Shown here in pieces: positions 17,840 through 27,082 of a stretch of DNA of 64,000 nucleotides (position 1 is the stretch's first letter; every line of letters starts with the position of its first letter). The notes under the pieces are model-generated. The model worked only from the letters and a program-made list of their open reading frames with translations. It searched no databases and was not told the origin of the DNA. Source of the DNA: Leucobacter aridicollis (lineage in GTDB: Bacteria; Actinomycetota; Actinomycetes; Actinomycetales; Microbacteriaceae); NCBI RefSeq assembly GCF_013409595.1, contig NZ_JACCBD010000001.1, positions 620,001 to 684,000 of the forward strand. Direction: 5' to 3'. Both the position numbers and the translations under genes were made by a program.

Positions 17840-17849
17840 CAGGTGCACC
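17840..17849 (-). promoter_or_regulatory. GGTGCACCTG motif upstream of 17108-17803 gene
   Basis: Exact minus-strand copy 37 bp before the ATG, followed by TCTGGTGA. Its V-H-L-S-G-D reading is in frame with the downstream gene. Confidence 0.55.
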
Positions 17850-17878
17850 AAAACACTCAGCAGGGGGACGGCGAGGGT

Positions 17879-18946
17879 TCAAGCGGTTTCGCGGCGCACG
17901 TTTCGTGCAGTGCGGGCGGTATCGAGGAACGCGACCGTCGCGGCGACGGCGTTTTCGAACATCGCCCACTGCTCACCCGACAAGGCGGGGCCGATGGTTT
18001 CGGGGTCGTAGCGTTCGGCCCAGGTGGAGAGCTCATCCCAAAAGTAGACGAACGACCGCACCGGCAGGAACTCCCGCGGCTGCTCCTCAACCGCGTGGAG
18101 TCGTGTGGATGCGAGCTGGGCGGGGCGCTTCTTCGTCGCGGTTCTCGCGCGCTCGACAGCGAGTTCCGCGAGACGTTCCAGGTCCGCCGGCCGTGCGGTG
18201 TCTTCGAGCTCGCGAAGACGGGCAGCTCCTGCGGCTGCGGTGTCGCGGATGCCTGCCGGTTGTGCTGGGTCGCTGGCGAGGGTGTCGAGTTCTGCGAGGG
18301 CTTGTGCGGCGCGGATGCGCTGCCGCGCTCCGGTGATCGACCCGCCCGCGTCGATCCGGTCAAGTTCCTCCCGTGCCCGCTGCTGGACGTCGTTGGGTTG
18401 CGCAGGGTCAGCGGCAAGGTTCTGCAGTTCGTTGATGCGTTCTAGCGAGGTGTACGCGTTGCGGCCGGTGACCATGAGCGCGGCCTGCTGCCTGGTCTCG
18501 CCCTTCTGCGGTGCCGCCACGGTGGCGGCACCGTGTGACCTGGGGTTTTCTTGTTTCGAGGTGAACCGTGATGCTTCCTGCCGGCCAGTCGCATTCTCGG
18601 CCATGAGCGCTTTCAGTTCTGCGTAGAGGGTGGCTTCCTCGGTGCGGGTGAGGGGCTTGTGGAGAAGGTTGTCGTCCTGTTCGGCGAGGAGCTGTCCGAG
18701 GGTGGTGGAGATGCCGGAGCGCACCCACACGTTCACCGTCTTCCACCCGAGTCGGCGGATTGCTGCCAGACGGCGGGCGCCGCAGATCAGCATTCCGTCC
18801 GGGGTGATCGTGATCGGCTGCAACAGCCCATCTCTTGCGATCGACTCCACCAGCGCGTGGAGGTCGCCGTAGTCTTCGCGGTGGCGGCGGCCGGCCCAGA
18901 TTGAATCCACGGCACGCTCCAGTTCGATATGCCCCGGCTCGCTCAT
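17879..18946 (-). CDS. ParB-like nuclease-domain protein
   Basis: A 355-aa protein with an N-terminal ParB/Srx-type domain (LVESIARDGLLQPITITPDG, then CGARRLAAIRRLGWKTVNVW, residues 28-85) and a helical KorB/HTH-like middle. The C-terminal half is helical and charged. No Walker-type ParA partner is next to it. It could bind element DNA for segregation or regulate transfer genes; it is one candidate reader of the repeated GGTGCACC sites, though that is speculation. ATG overlaps the stop of the upstream gene by 4 bp. Confidence 0.85.
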   Translation of the reverse strand: MSEPGHIELERAVDSIWAGRRHREDYGDLHALVESIARDGLLQPITITPDGMLICGARRLAAIRRLGWKTVNVWVRSGISTTLGQLLAEQDDNLLHKPLTRTEEATLYAELKALMAENATGRQEASRFTSKQENPRSHGAATVAAPQKGETRQQAALMVTGRNAYTSLERINELQNLAADPAQPNDVQQRAREELDRIDAGGSITGARQRIRAAQALAELDTLASDPAQPAGIRDTAAAGAARLRELEDTARPADLERLAELAVERARTATKKRPAQLASTRLHAVEEQPREFLPVRSFVYFWDELSTWAERYDPETIGPALSGEQWAMFENAVAATVAFLDTARTARNVRRETA

Positions 18947-19809
18947 GGTCGGCCCCGCATCACCCCGGGCGCGGCAACCGTGACGGCAACCGCGAGGTCA
19001 ACATCGGACAGGAGATGCCGGAGTGATTCACCAATCAGGAGTCGCAGCAGCATGCCACGGCTTGCATTCGTACCGGTGAGGCTTGCGTCTGGTGATCCAA
19101 GGACGATGCGCAGTAGCCGGTACCAGGACGGGACGGGGATGTCGAGGAGTGCCCGGGCGTGCTGGTCACGTCGGAGCGATTCGTATGCTCCTGCTCGTGA
19201 GGCGGATTCAGCGAGGCGGGCGCAGATGCATTCGACTGCGGCGCGGGCGAGTTCTGGTTCCCACCCGAGCAGGCACAGCAGCGCGATCGTGTCCTCGACC
19301 GCTGACGCCACTCCTGTCGATCCTGACGCTTCCACCTCGTCGGTGTCGTCTGCGTCATCGTGTGCGAAGGGGTCGGCGCGGAATGCGGGGTGGTAGTCGG
19401 TGAGGGGGTTTTCGCGGTCGGAGAAGCGTTCGGCGTCATGGAAACTCGAGTACCTGGGCCGGCGTGCCTGATGCACGGAGCACAGCAGCCCGTTGGCTCG
19501 GTTTTCTGCGATGCAGGTGATCTGCACGGCACGAGTGATGACCGCCCACGGATCATCTGCCCGCCGCACCGAGGGCGTGCGCATCGCCTCGAACGCCGCC
19601 GTCGCCGCCTCCCACGGATCAAGACCGTGCTTGCGGGCCAGGGCGGCGTACTTGTCGGCCGCGTGCCGCATAAGTGCTGCTGCGTCGGGGTCCGTCCGCC
19701 AGGCGTCGGGGCCGGCAGTGGTGAGGCGGGTTAGGAGTTCGCGGAGTCGTTCTGAGTTCTCGAACCCACGCCCGCGACCGTCGCGGCGTGGAGTGTTTCG
19801 TTGTGGCAT
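18943..19809 (-). CDS. ICE-associated hypothetical protein
   Basis: A 288-aa protein not assignable to a known function. The N-terminus is basic (PQRNTPRRDGRGRG); residues 20-100 are helical and contain DPWEAATAAFEAMR and PWAVITRAVQ, which recall a sigma-region-2-like helical bundle; an acidic stretch (DDADDTDE) sits in the middle. ATG at 19809 follows CAGGAGG. It is coupled to the ParB-like gene and recurs, as far as I recall, in related actinobacterial elements. Confidence 0.7.
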   Translation of the reverse strand: MPQRNTPRRDGRGRGFENSERLRELLTRLTTAGPDAWRTDPDAAALMRHAADKYAALARKHGLDPWEAATAAFEAMRTPSVRRADDPWAVITRAVQITCIAENRANGLLCSVHQARRPRYSSFHDAERFSDRENPLTDYHPAFRADPFAHDDADDTDEVEASGSTGVASAVEDTIALLCLLGWEPELARAAVECICARLAESASRAGAYESLRRDQHARALLDIPVPSWYRLLRIVLGSPDASLTGTNASRGMLLRLLIGESLRHLLSDVDLAVAVTVAAPGVMRGRP

Positions 19810-19828
19810 GGTGGCACCTCCTGACAGG

Positions 19829-19840
19829 CAGGTGCGCACC
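19829..19840 (-). promoter_or_regulatory. Variant GGTGCGCACCTG motif upstream of 18943-19809 gene
   Basis: Minus-strand GGTGCGCACCTG then CCTGTC, 20 bp before the ATG. It has an extra GC in the palindrome, giving the closest match among the minus-strand sites to the GCGCACCTG of tRNA-Pro. Confidence 0.4.
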
Positions 19841-19887
19841 GGCTCCCCACCAGCCCCGTCGCGCCACCGTCTTTTGTGCATGGCGGT

Positions 19888-20322
19888 TCACCCCAGCCCG
19901 ATCCCGGACGGCCGCACCCACGACGACGACGAGCGGGGCCGAGCCTGCGGCTCGAACACATCGAATGAATCGAACACCGCAGGCCCCGCAGACGTACGCT
20001 CAGCACGCCGATCCCGCATATCGCGCGCATGATTCCGGGTGGCTCGGTAGGCGTGGCCTGGTGCGCGGCGGGCACGGTGTGCGAGCTCGCTCTGAAAGTT
20101 GATGCCGCGGCCCGCGATCCGGGCGGTGCTCGACGCGATCAGATCAGTCGGCCGCACCCACGCGATCCCGCGCACCACCCGCGAACCAGGATCCGTACCG
20201 GCGGTGGTGAGCGAGGGGTCGCGGTGCACAGCGAACGCCGACCGCTCCGCCTCCCCACCTTCAACCATCTCAGGCCGCGTCTCCGGTAGTTCCGTGCGAC
20301 TCCTCTCTGCCTGATCGTTCAC
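19888..20322 (-). CDS. Small basic ICE hypothetical protein
   Basis: A 144-aa protein with central segment GIAWVRPTDLIASSTARIAGRGINFQ-like (residues about 55-85), followed by a basic region rich in Arg. Similar small proteins sit beside DUF2637 genes on actinobacterial plasmids; the function is unknown. GTG at 20322 follows AAGGAGGAG and overlaps the end of the DUF2637 gene by 4 bp. Confidence 0.7.
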   Translation of the reverse strand: MNDQAERSRTELPETRPEMVEGGEAERSAFAVHRDPSLTTAGTDPGSRVVRGIAWVRPTDLIASSTARIAGRGINFQSELAHRARRAPGHAYRATRNHARDMRDRRAERTSAGPAVFDSFDVFEPQARPRSSSSWVRPSGIGLG

Positions 20323-20999
20323 GATGTCTCCTCCTTGCTGATGGCTGGGGTGAACCAGCGGCCGACGGTGGAGGGGTGCACGCCCAGGTGCCGGGCGATC
20401 TGCTTGTTTGACCACCCCTCCACCTCCCGCAACTGGGTCGCTTCCGCTCGCCGCTCACTCACCGACACCACCGGCAACTCCATTGGCTGTGCCTGCTCAA
20501 CCTCCGGTGCGGCGACCGTCTGCGATGGAGCGGCCGTCTCGGCGGGAGCGGCCAAGATCACGTCTGCATCTGGTGTGGTGGTGGGGCGGGTGAGGATGAC
20601 GGTGAGGTGTGTGATCGATAGCAGCACGAGCGGCGGGATCGCGGCGACCGATGCGGCAAGAATCGCCGGGACGTCGGTGTCTGAGGCGATGATCGCGTGG
20701 ATTGCGTTCGCCGTGACCGACACGACGGCGCCGGCGGCGAGGAGCGTCCAGGGGTACCAGGTCGGGCGGGACTGGTTGGCGAGGGCGACGACGGCGACGG
20801 TTGCGACGACGATCATGCCGTCCACGATCAACGGCCACGCCCACGCCTGCCCCGCATCGATCCCAGACCGCCGGGCAAGATCAGCAAGCGCCGTAAAGCT
20901 GAGCCAGAATGCGCCGGCTGCGATGAACACCGTTCCCGTGATCGCCGTCACCACCGCCAAGCGGCGACCCCGCGGCGGAACAGCCTCGACGGTGTTCAT
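20319..20999 (-). CDS. DUF2637 membrane protein with C-terminal HTH
   Basis: A 226-aa protein with four predicted membrane helices in residues 15-140 (DUF2637, including WAWPLIVDGMIVVATVAVV) and a C-terminal segment that reads like a helix-turn-helix (QLREVEGWSNKQIARHLGVH, about 190-215). DUF2637 proteins are frequent in actinobacterial plasmids and are sometimes linked to intramycelial spread (Spd-like). The HTH suggests coupling of the membrane to DNA. It overlaps neighbours by 4 bp on both sides. Confidence 0.85.
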   Translation of the reverse strand: MNTVEAVPPRGRRLAVVTAITGTVFIAAGAFWLSFTALADLARRSGIDAGQAWAWPLIVDGMIVVATVAVVALANQSRPTWYPWTLLAAGAVVSVTANAIHAIIASDTDVPAILAASVAAIPPLVLLSITHLTVILTRPTTTPDADVILAAPAETAAPSQTVAAPEVEQAQPMELPVVSVSERRAEATQLREVEGWSNKQIARHLGVHPSTVGRWFTPAISKEETS

Positions 21000-21913
21000 G
21001 AGATCACCCGCCCTGGTGATCCGCGCACCACACGCCGCTCATCGGCTACCGGTTCCGCGGATGTGCGGGGCGCGGGGTGGGTGGTGCGGTAGGCGGAGCG
21101 GATCGTCGCCATAATCTCCCGTGACCCCAGCCCCGCGTGCTCCGCGGCAGGTCCCAGGGCATCGAGGGTTGCATCGGGCGGTGCGCCGGATTCTGCGAGA
21201 CGGCACGCGGCCCAGAACAGGCCCCGATTCCGCTCACCCTCACCACGCCCCGCAACCCAGCCCGCGAGCACCTTCGCATCCGACCCACGCCGCTCAAACC
21301 GAGCAGCACGCGCACGGGCATGGTCGAGAGGGATTGGGGTGCGGGGGTCCAGGAAGTCGCGCAGCCGCGCCGCATCCACCGGCACCGGGGTATCACCTGA
21401 TGCGACGATGAGCCGGTACGGTGCCCGCACCCCGCCAGGGCGCAGCACCTTCGAGGGTGGGGCGATGATGTAGCCGCCGTCACCGCGGAAATCGACATGC
21501 GCTCGCGCGGCCTGCCACGACGGCTGCGCACGGTCAGGGTGTGCTGGGTAGTAGGCGTGGAGGCCGCCGGAGGGGGTGCGCACGAGCGCTGCCCACCCCG
21601 CCGCATGGCCGTGACGGTGCGCTGCTTGGAAGGCAGGGAATCCGGTGCCGGTCGAATGCACGTCAACATCGACAACCTCGACCCCGGACGCGGCGCCGGT
21701 GGGGATGCCGATGTTCGCTGACGGCCACCTCGACCACCATCCCGCCACCTGCGATGGGTCAGCGGTCGCGTCATGGAAGCCGCGGCGCACCAGAGGGCGT
21801 TTCTCGCCCGGCGCGCACGGGAACACCGGCACCCCGGCTGCAGCGAACCGAGCCGCTGCCTCTGGGAGTGGCATCCCGCTGACTTCGGCGAACACCTCGG
21901 CGGCGCCCATCAC
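20996..21913 (-). CDS. Bifunctional primase/polymerase domain protein
   Basis: A 305-aa protein with an N-terminal prim-pol domain (about 15-200): GVPVFPCAPGEKRPL, NIGIPTGAASGVEVVDVDVH with the metal-binding DVD, then FRGDGGYIIAPPSK. Such enzymes synthesise primers or copy element DNA. No helicase domain is attached, so the element likely uses a host helicase. GTG at 21913 overlaps the ArdC-like gene's stop; ATG is the next codon. Confidence 0.88.
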   Translation of the reverse strand: MMGAAEVFAEVSGMPLPEAAARFAAAGVPVFPCAPGEKRPLVRRGFHDATADPSQVAGWWSRWPSANIGIPTGAASGVEVVDVDVHSTGTGFPAFQAAHRHGHAAGWAALVRTPSGGLHAYYPAHPDRAQPSWQAARAHVDFRGDGGYIIAPPSKVLRPGGVRAPYRLIVASGDTPVPVDAARLRDFLDPRTPIPLDHARARAARFERRGSDAKVLAGWVAGRGEGERNRGLFWAACRLAESGAPPDATLDALGPAAEHAGLGSREIMATIRSAYRTTHPAPRTSAEPVADERRVVRGSPGRVIS

Positions 21914-22992
21914 AGGCTCCTCGCCGACGACGCCACCGCGCGACGCGGTTCCTCCGCCAAGGGATCAGCGGTCGCCTCGACCGCAGGCTCGGTGCGTGTC
22001 TTTGCCGGGGTCTCGCGGGTGAGGCCGGGAGGGTCGCCGTTGCCGATCTGTGCGGTGGAGAGTTGGTCGAGAATCGTGGCGGATGTTTTGCGGACTCGTT
22101 CGCCGGTGGCTTGGACGACTTCGACCGGGGACTTCTCCGGCACCGTTGCCGCCCACCCCGACACGTACGGGACCGTGTAGTCGCTGGTGTCCATGCCGTG
22201 CGCTGCGGCGACCATCAATGCGACCGAATCCGCCTCGACCTCAGCGATCCCGCGATGCCCCGTCGCATCGGGATTGTCTGGGCCGTGCAGGAGGAGGTGG
22301 GCGAGTTCGTGGACGAGGGTCTTCACCTGTGCGGCCTCGGGCATGTTCTCCCGCACCGCCACCGTTCTCGCGCCGAAGTCAGTGAGGCCGTTCGCGCCGT
22401 GGATCATGCCTTCATGCGGCACCCGCAATACCGCGAATCCCTCCGCCTCCACGAGCCGTGCGATGCCGTCCCAGAGCCCGTCGGGTGCTTCGCCTTCGAG
22501 CAGCCGTGGTGATGGCGGGGCGGGGATCGGGTCGCCTGTGGTTTGGGAGGCGTCCCAGACGTAGGCGGGGCGGACACCGACCATGCGGGAGCGCACCGCC
22601 TCACCCGGTTTTGGTTTCTCGAACCGGCCGAGCCGGCGCCACGACTCCGCCACCTTCGGCGTGAACGACGCGAACCTCCCGGTGACTGGGGCGAGGATCT
22701 TGTACCCCGACTGGCCCTTCTCGACCTGCCGGCCGAGCGCCTGCCACTGTTTGAACCCCGCCACATACGACGGCACTGGCTCCGGCACCCGGCCCGCCTC
22801 GAATGCCGCCTGATGCTGAACGAAGATCAGTAGCGTGTTGTTGAACGAGCGCGCACGAAACCGGGCCGCGAACTCCAACGCCTGCTTCCAGTCGTCACCC
22901 GACACCAACGACTCCACCGCGCCGGTGAGCTGTTTGTGCAGGGCGTCGAGCGTCGCATCCCGCGCTGCCCGCGCTTCCTCGCTGGTTGCCAT
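21910..22992 (-). CDS. ardC: ArdC-like antirestriction protein
   Basis: A 360-aa protein with the ArdC pattern: an N-terminal single-strand-DNA-binding region (DWKQALEFAARFRARSFNNT, residues 35-54) and a zinc metalloprotease-like motif VHELAHLLLHG near 228-238. ArdC proteins protect incoming conjugative DNA from restriction. It heads a four-gene overlapping operon (ArdC, prim-pol, DUF2637, small basic protein). The C-terminal tail of about 55 residues is disordered. Confidence 0.88.
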   Translation of the reverse strand: MATSEEARAARDATLDALHKQLTGAVESLVSGDDWKQALEFAARFRARSFNNTLLIFVQHQAAFEAGRVPEPVPSYVAGFKQWQALGRQVEKGQSGYKILAPVTGRFASFTPKVAESWRRLGRFEKPKPGEAVRSRMVGVRPAYVWDASQTTGDPIPAPPSPRLLEGEAPDGLWDGIARLVEAEGFAVLRVPHEGMIHGANGLTDFGARTVAVRENMPEAAQVKTLVHELAHLLLHGPDNPDATGHRGIAEVEADSVALMVAAAHGMDTSDYTVPYVSGWAATVPEKSPVEVVQATGERVRKTSATILDQLSTAQIGNGDPPGLTRETPAKTRTEPAVEATADPLAEEPRRAVASSARSL

Positions 22993-23187
22993 CGTCGTCC
23001 TCCTTCCGTAGGTACCCGCACACGGCGGGTGACCTCTGCGACCAGAAGGTGCGCGAAGGGACTCAGGAAACGCAATCGAGACGGACGACGGACAGAGTGT
23101 GAGCGACCGCCAGGTGCATCACCGAACCCGACGTGGTCAGCCCACCTCTACCTCAGAAGCACGAACCCTAGTGATCCGAGCGTGGGA
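22993..23187. other. Promoter region of the ArdC operon
   Basis: No gene is seen. It contains the start-associated motif at 23111-23120, and the convergent AraC-type gene ends at 23188. From the motif an ATG CAC CTG leader of 18 codons is open and ends before the ardC start. Confidence 0.4.
23111..23120 (-). promoter_or_regulatory. GATGCACCTG motif upstream of ArdC operon
   Basis: Minus-strand GATGCACCTGGCGG, 119 bp before the ardC start; the most distant member of the family. The palindrome is imperfect here. Confidence 0.4.
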
Positions 23188-24177
23188 TCATGACGCTTTC
23201 ACCGGGCCACGGTGCGCGTTTGATCCGGGTGTGTTGCTCTGGCTGATCTGCCGATATTTACTCGGAGAGACTCCGACACTGCGGCGAAACTGACGGGCCG
23301 CGAACTCAGGGTCAGCCCACCCGACCTCGTTCGCTATGACCGAGATTGGGAGGTCTGTTTTCTGCAGCAACTCCGCCATTCGTTCTGCCCGCAGCATGGT
23401 CAGGTATGCGATCGGTGACTTCCCGAACGCGTCAACAAACACGCGCCGAAACTGCGAAATCGACAGATGAACCTCCTCTGCAAGCTCGGGCACCTTCCAT
23501 TTCCGGGCACGGTCCGCAGACAGCAGATGAGCCGCATGGCGGGCCTCGTCGCGCAAAGGGTGAAACTGGCGGTGCCTTGGGTGTGACGGGAATACGGCTG
23601 TGCGTTGCGTGGCACTCGCGAGAGTGCCCGTCATTTTCAGGTTCGGCACCACCACATCTAGGACAGAGAACAACAAGGCTTGAGCGCGGTAATAGCGCTC
23701 TGGGGCTGGGCCTTCCAAACTCAGCCCAGCGAGTTCATCCAGCCAGGGCATGAGTAGGCCCGCCCGAGCTTCGCCGATACGCACTACTTGAGCGGGCTCC
23801 GCATAGTGGGCATCTAGGTAGCTGCTGGCGTCGAGCCGAGTGCGGAATTGAGCCGCGTACTGCCAGAACACTTGATCTATCACATACTCGCGGTCCAGAT
23901 AGAGTGTGGTCGTCGTGATCCAGTCGTCTGGTTCCGCCCCGCAGAGAGTGTTCGCCGCGAGCACGATCACGTCTCCGATGTTGACGTGCCTGCAACCGAA
24001 TTCGCTGAAGAGACGTGCGCTTCCGCCGCGTACAACGATGAACTTGACAGAGTCATAGGCGACGGGACGTACCGGGTGATGAAAGGTCTCGGTGCGCGCG
24101 TGAATCGGTGCGAACTCTCTGACTTCACTTCGGTCGGGTGTGACTTCGGATGGGTCAGTGTGGTTGACGGCGGTCAT
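23188..24177 (-). CDS. AraC-family transcriptional regulator
   Basis: A 329-aa regulator with an N-terminal AraC-binding-like cupin region (about 30-200) and a C-terminal double helix-turn-helix (about 218-318: KVPELAEEVHLSISQFRRVF and PISVIANEVGWADPEFAARQ). It resembles regulators with a small-molecule sensing domain. Transporter genes follow on the same strand upstream, so it may control them, but a 330-bp gap separates them. Its codon use is slightly less GC-rich than the transfer genes. Confidence 0.85.
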   Translation of the reverse strand: MTAVNHTDPSEVTPDRSEVREFAPIHARTETFHHPVRPVAYDSVKFIVVRGGSARLFSEFGCRHVNIGDVIVLAANTLCGAEPDDWITTTTLYLDREYVIDQVFWQYAAQFRTRLDASSYLDAHYAEPAQVVRIGEARAGLLMPWLDELAGLSLEGPAPERYYRAQALLFSVLDVVVPNLKMTGTLASATQRTAVFPSHPRHRQFHPLRDEARHAAHLLSADRARKWKVPELAEEVHLSISQFRRVFVDAFGKSPIAYLTMLRAERMAELLQKTDLPISVIANEVGWADPEFAARQFRRSVGVSPSKYRQISQSNTPGSNAHRGPVKAS

Positions 24178-24507
24178 TGAATGCCGCTTCGGCCGTCAGG
24201 CCACCTCAATCCGCCAACGCGAAATTGTGACGGTCGGCCCAGCGGCAGGCCGCGAGGGGAGGGCGCATGAAGCGAGCGACTCACCGTATACATGGTGCGT
24301 CGGCGGGACAGTGTGAACGCGTTCCCGCGAAGGAAGGCTGGAACGTGCTCACCCGACTGTTCGACTGGCATGAACGTTGGTGGAGATGCCCGACGTAGGC
24401 GGGGTGTGCGGGCAGATGTCGGCGAGGCCGACGATCGGGACAGGGAGTGCGGCTCGTGCATTGGGTTGAGCCTTAGTCCCTGACCCGTTCTTCACGGCGG
24501 CTGCGAC
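24178..24507. other. 330-bp gap without a convincing gene
   Basis: No supported gene. A plus-strand frame near 24343-24396 reads LTRLFDWHERWWRCPT then stop, which might be a gene remnant. Nothing else is recognised. Confidence 0.3.
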
Positions 24508-25365
24508 TCAGAGCTTCGTGACGATGTGCTCGCGCTGGAACTTCGCCACGACGAGAAGGAATGCCAGTACGTCAGCTATAGCGAGTATTGCGGCTGCGAT
24601 GAGGGCGACCGTGACGTTGAAGAGCATGAGTCCGGTGGCTTGGCCGATGACGAGGGCGAGGATTGGGAACACGACGAACATCGCTGTGCCTTGGGCGCCT
24701 TGCATTGTGGTGGAGCGTCCTGACACAGCGACGATGAGGCTGGTTGCGAGAAACCCGACGAGAGGTACGAGGAGCACGATGAGCACGGCCCAGGACCAGG
24801 TTGGGAAGAAGATCCCGCCCATCATGGGTGCGCCGAGCACTCCGACGATCACCGTGTAGATCATGAACGCGATCCAGGTGAGCACGACGGCGGGGATCAC
24901 GGAGCCGAGCACCTTGGCGAGCACGAGCTCGCGGTTGGTGAGCGGTGTGTAGAGCAGACCCTCGATCGTACGGCGTTCTTTCTCGCCCACGAGGCTGGAT
25001 GAGGCGGTGATCGATGCGGTCATGACGGGGATCACGAGAAAGAAGGGCGCCAGGAAGTAGACGATCACCGCGTACACGATCGTCTGGTCGGGTGTGTAGC
25101 CGTTCGGGGCGACTCCTGCGGGCAGGTTGTCGAGGAACCCCTGAAGTCCCGCGATTGTGGAGGTGAGGATGCCGGAGCCGCCGAGCAGGATGATTGCCGC
25201 GGGGAGTATGACCGCGAAGACGAGCGGTACGGCGACGAGGGAAGCGATCACCTGCTTGTTGCGCGCGACCTCGAGCCAGTCTTTGCGCATGACTGCGGTG
25301 ACGCGCTGCCAGTTGATTACACCACGGGTTGCGGAAAGCTGTGAGGTGTGGGCCTGGGTGGTCAT
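24508..25365 (-). CDS. ABC-2 transporter permease
   Basis: A 285-aa permease with six predicted membrane helices: one near 40-62, then five between 95 and 275. SLVGEKERRTIEGLLYTP (about 128-145) is the typical ABC-2 signature between helices two and three. It pairs with the ATPase immediately upstream through a 4-bp overlap. Family members export drugs, peptides or polysaccharide; the substrate is unknown. Confidence 0.88.
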   Translation of the reverse strand: MTTQAHTSQLSATRGVINWQRVTAVMRKDWLEVARNKQVIASLVAVPLVFAVILPAAIILLGGSGILTSTIAGLQGFLDNLPAGVAPNGYTPDQTIVYAVIVYFLAPFFLVIPVMTASITASSSLVGEKERRTIEGLLYTPLTNRELVLAKVLGSVIPAVVLTWIAFMIYTVIVGVLGAPMMGGIFFPTWSWAVLIVLLVPLVGFLATSLIVAVSGRSTTMQGAQGTAMFVVFPILALVIGQATGLMLFNVTVALIAAAILAIADVLAFLLVVAKFQREHIVTKL

Positions 25366-26297
25366 GCGCCGGTCTCCTTGTCGAGCGTGGTGAAGTAGAA
25401 GTCTTCGATCGTCGGATGCTGCGGGATCACGGATCTCACAGCGATGCCTTCATGCACGAGCGCTGCCACGATCTCGGAGACGGTGTGCTCGTCGTCGGTG
25501 TGGAACGCGAGTTCGCCGTCTGCGCCGCCATCAGCGGTCGCGCGCGCGGCGACGATGCGGCGGGCGGCATTGTGGTCACCGTCGATGCTGAGCGTGTAGC
25601 GGTTTCCGGGCCACTCCCGATCAAGCAGCGCTTTGACGGGGCCGGCGGCGAGGAGTCTCCCTTGCGCGATGATGCCGATGTCGTCGCAGAGAGATTCAAG
25701 GCCCGCGAGTTGATGCGTCGAGATGACCAGAGTCGTGTTCAGCGTCTGAATCATCTGCTTGAGGTAGTCGATGAGTTCGGCGGCGGCTTCGGGGTCGAGG
25801 CCGGCTGTTGGCTCGTCGAGAAAGAGCAGGTCGGGTTTGTGAATGATCGCGCGTCCGATCGCGATCTTCTGCCGCATCCCCTTGCTGAACTCGCCCACCA
25901 GCGAGTCGGCGCGACCGGTAAGTCCAAAGGTGTGGAGCACTTCATCAACACGGCTATCGAGGGAGCGTCGGTCTATGCCGTAGAGCGCACCCCACGTGCG
26001 GAGGTTCTCGCGCGCTGAGAGGGTGTCATAGAGATTGGTATCCGTTTGCACGCCGATCCGTTGCCTGAGTGCGTCCGCGTTTCGCGGGGTCATCTGCTCC
26101 CCGAACAGGGTGACGGTGCCACTGTCGGGCGTGAGAAGGCCGTTGAGCAGACGGATGGTGGTGGTCTTGCCTGATCCGTTCGGCCCGAGTAATCCGAATG
26201 CTCGCCCGGGGGTGACCGAGAACGAGAGTGCGGAGACTGCCTCGTGATCGCCAAACCGCTTGGTGAGATGGTCTGCGGTGACAGTCGTTTGGGTCAT
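25362..26297 (-). CDS. ABC transporter ATP-binding protein (exporter 1)
   Basis: A 311-aa ATPase with Walker A GPNGSGKTT near residue 39, signature LVGEFSKGMRQK near 136, Walker B LLFLDEPTAGLD near 158 and the switch His in ISTHQ. The C-terminal 90 residues are the accessory domain of drug and bacitracin-type exporters. ATG at 26297 follows AAAGGAAC; the longer open frame upstream is a shadow. Both its ends overlap neighbouring genes, so it is part of the 24.5-28.3 kb operon. Confidence 0.9.
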   Translation of the reverse strand: MTQTTVTADHLTKRFGDHEAVSALSFSVTPGRAFGLLGPNGSGKTTTIRLLNGLLTPDSGTVTLFGEQMTPRNADALRQRIGVQTDTNLYDTLSARENLRTWGALYGIDRRSLDSRVDEVLHTFGLTGRADSLVGEFSKGMRQKIAIGRAIIHKPDLLFLDEPTAGLDPEAAAELIDYLKQMIQTLNTTLVISTHQLAGLESLCDDIGIIAQGRLLAAGPVKALLDREWPGNRYTLSIDGDHNAARRIVAARATADGGADGELAFHTDDEHTVSEIVAALVHEGIAVRSVIPQHPTIEDFYFTTLDKETGA

Positions 26298-27082
26298 CGG
26301 AGTTCCTTTCGCTGGAAGGTGATTACGGCGGTCGCGAGCAGCAGGGCGGCAAGAACGAGGCCCGTAGCCACCGGCCACCAGATAGTGGCCGCATTCAGTG
26401 ATGCGCCGGTTGCAATTGCCGATGCGGCCGGGATGAGGCCGGCGGGTGTGAACTCGGCAAGGCGAGGCGCCATGCCCGCCAGGGAGAGCAGGAAGAACGC
26501 GCCGATACCGATGCCGGCGGCGGCTGCCATACCGTCGAATGCCGCGGACGCTAAGAGCGATATCGCAATGAGGACTGCCGCAAGGACGACCCACACCCCG
26601 GTCGCTCCGAGCAGCGCGACAAGCTCGACTCCACCAGCAGCACCGTCGAACACGAGTCCGGTCACTGCCCACGAGACAGTGGCTCCCAGGAGGGCAGCCA
26701 CCGCGACGAAGAGCATGAGTACAACGGCGTGGCTCACGACATAGGCGACACGGGATGCGGGTTTCACGAGCAGTAGCGACGCAACACCGGAACGAACCTC
26801 ACTACTGATAGCTCCCGCTGCCATGACCACAACGACGAAGACCGCGAGTTGTGAGAGATCGGTGATCCATCGTCCTGCCGCGTCTGCGGCGGTCGGATCC
26901 GGGATCGGGATCGCGCCGAACTCGCCGCCGCCGAGAGCTCCGGCAAGAATCTCCTTCGTAAAGCGAGTGATCACAGGACCCGTGGCCGCGAGGAACACGA
27001 GCACTCCCGGCAGCACCCACACCCGCCATGTGCGAACGACCTCTTGGGTACGCAGGGCGAGAAGCGGAATCATAGCGTTCAT
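26294..27082 (-). CDS. ABC-2 transporter permease (exporter 2)
   Basis: A 262-aa permease with six predicted helices. The cytoplasmic signature SSEVRSGVASLLLVKPASR lies near 92-110. It overlaps the ATPase genes at both ends, giving two complete permease-ATPase pairs in one operon. Confidence 0.87.
   Translation of the reverse strand: MNAMIPLLALRTQEVVRTWRVWVLPGVLVFLAATGPVITRFTKEILAGALGGGEFGAIPIPDPTAADAAGRWITDLSQLAVFVVVVMAAGAISSEVRSGVASLLLVKPASRVAYVVSHAVVLMLFVAVAALLGATVSWAVTGLVFDGAAGGVELVALLGATGVWVVLAAVLIAISLLASAAFDGMAAAAGIGIGAFFLLSLAGMAPRLAEFTPAGLIPAASAIATGASLNAATIWWPVATGLVLAALLLATAVITFQRKELR

Noticed and set aside
24174..24461. 95-codon minus-strand open frame in the 24.2-24.5 kb gap
   Set aside because: Arg/Ser/Pro-rich composition, no ribosome site and no recognisable family.
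25362..26672. Longer start of the exporter 1 ATPase at 26672
   Set aside because: The extension overlaps the permease gene out of frame and has no ribosome site; ATG 26297 follows AAAGGA.
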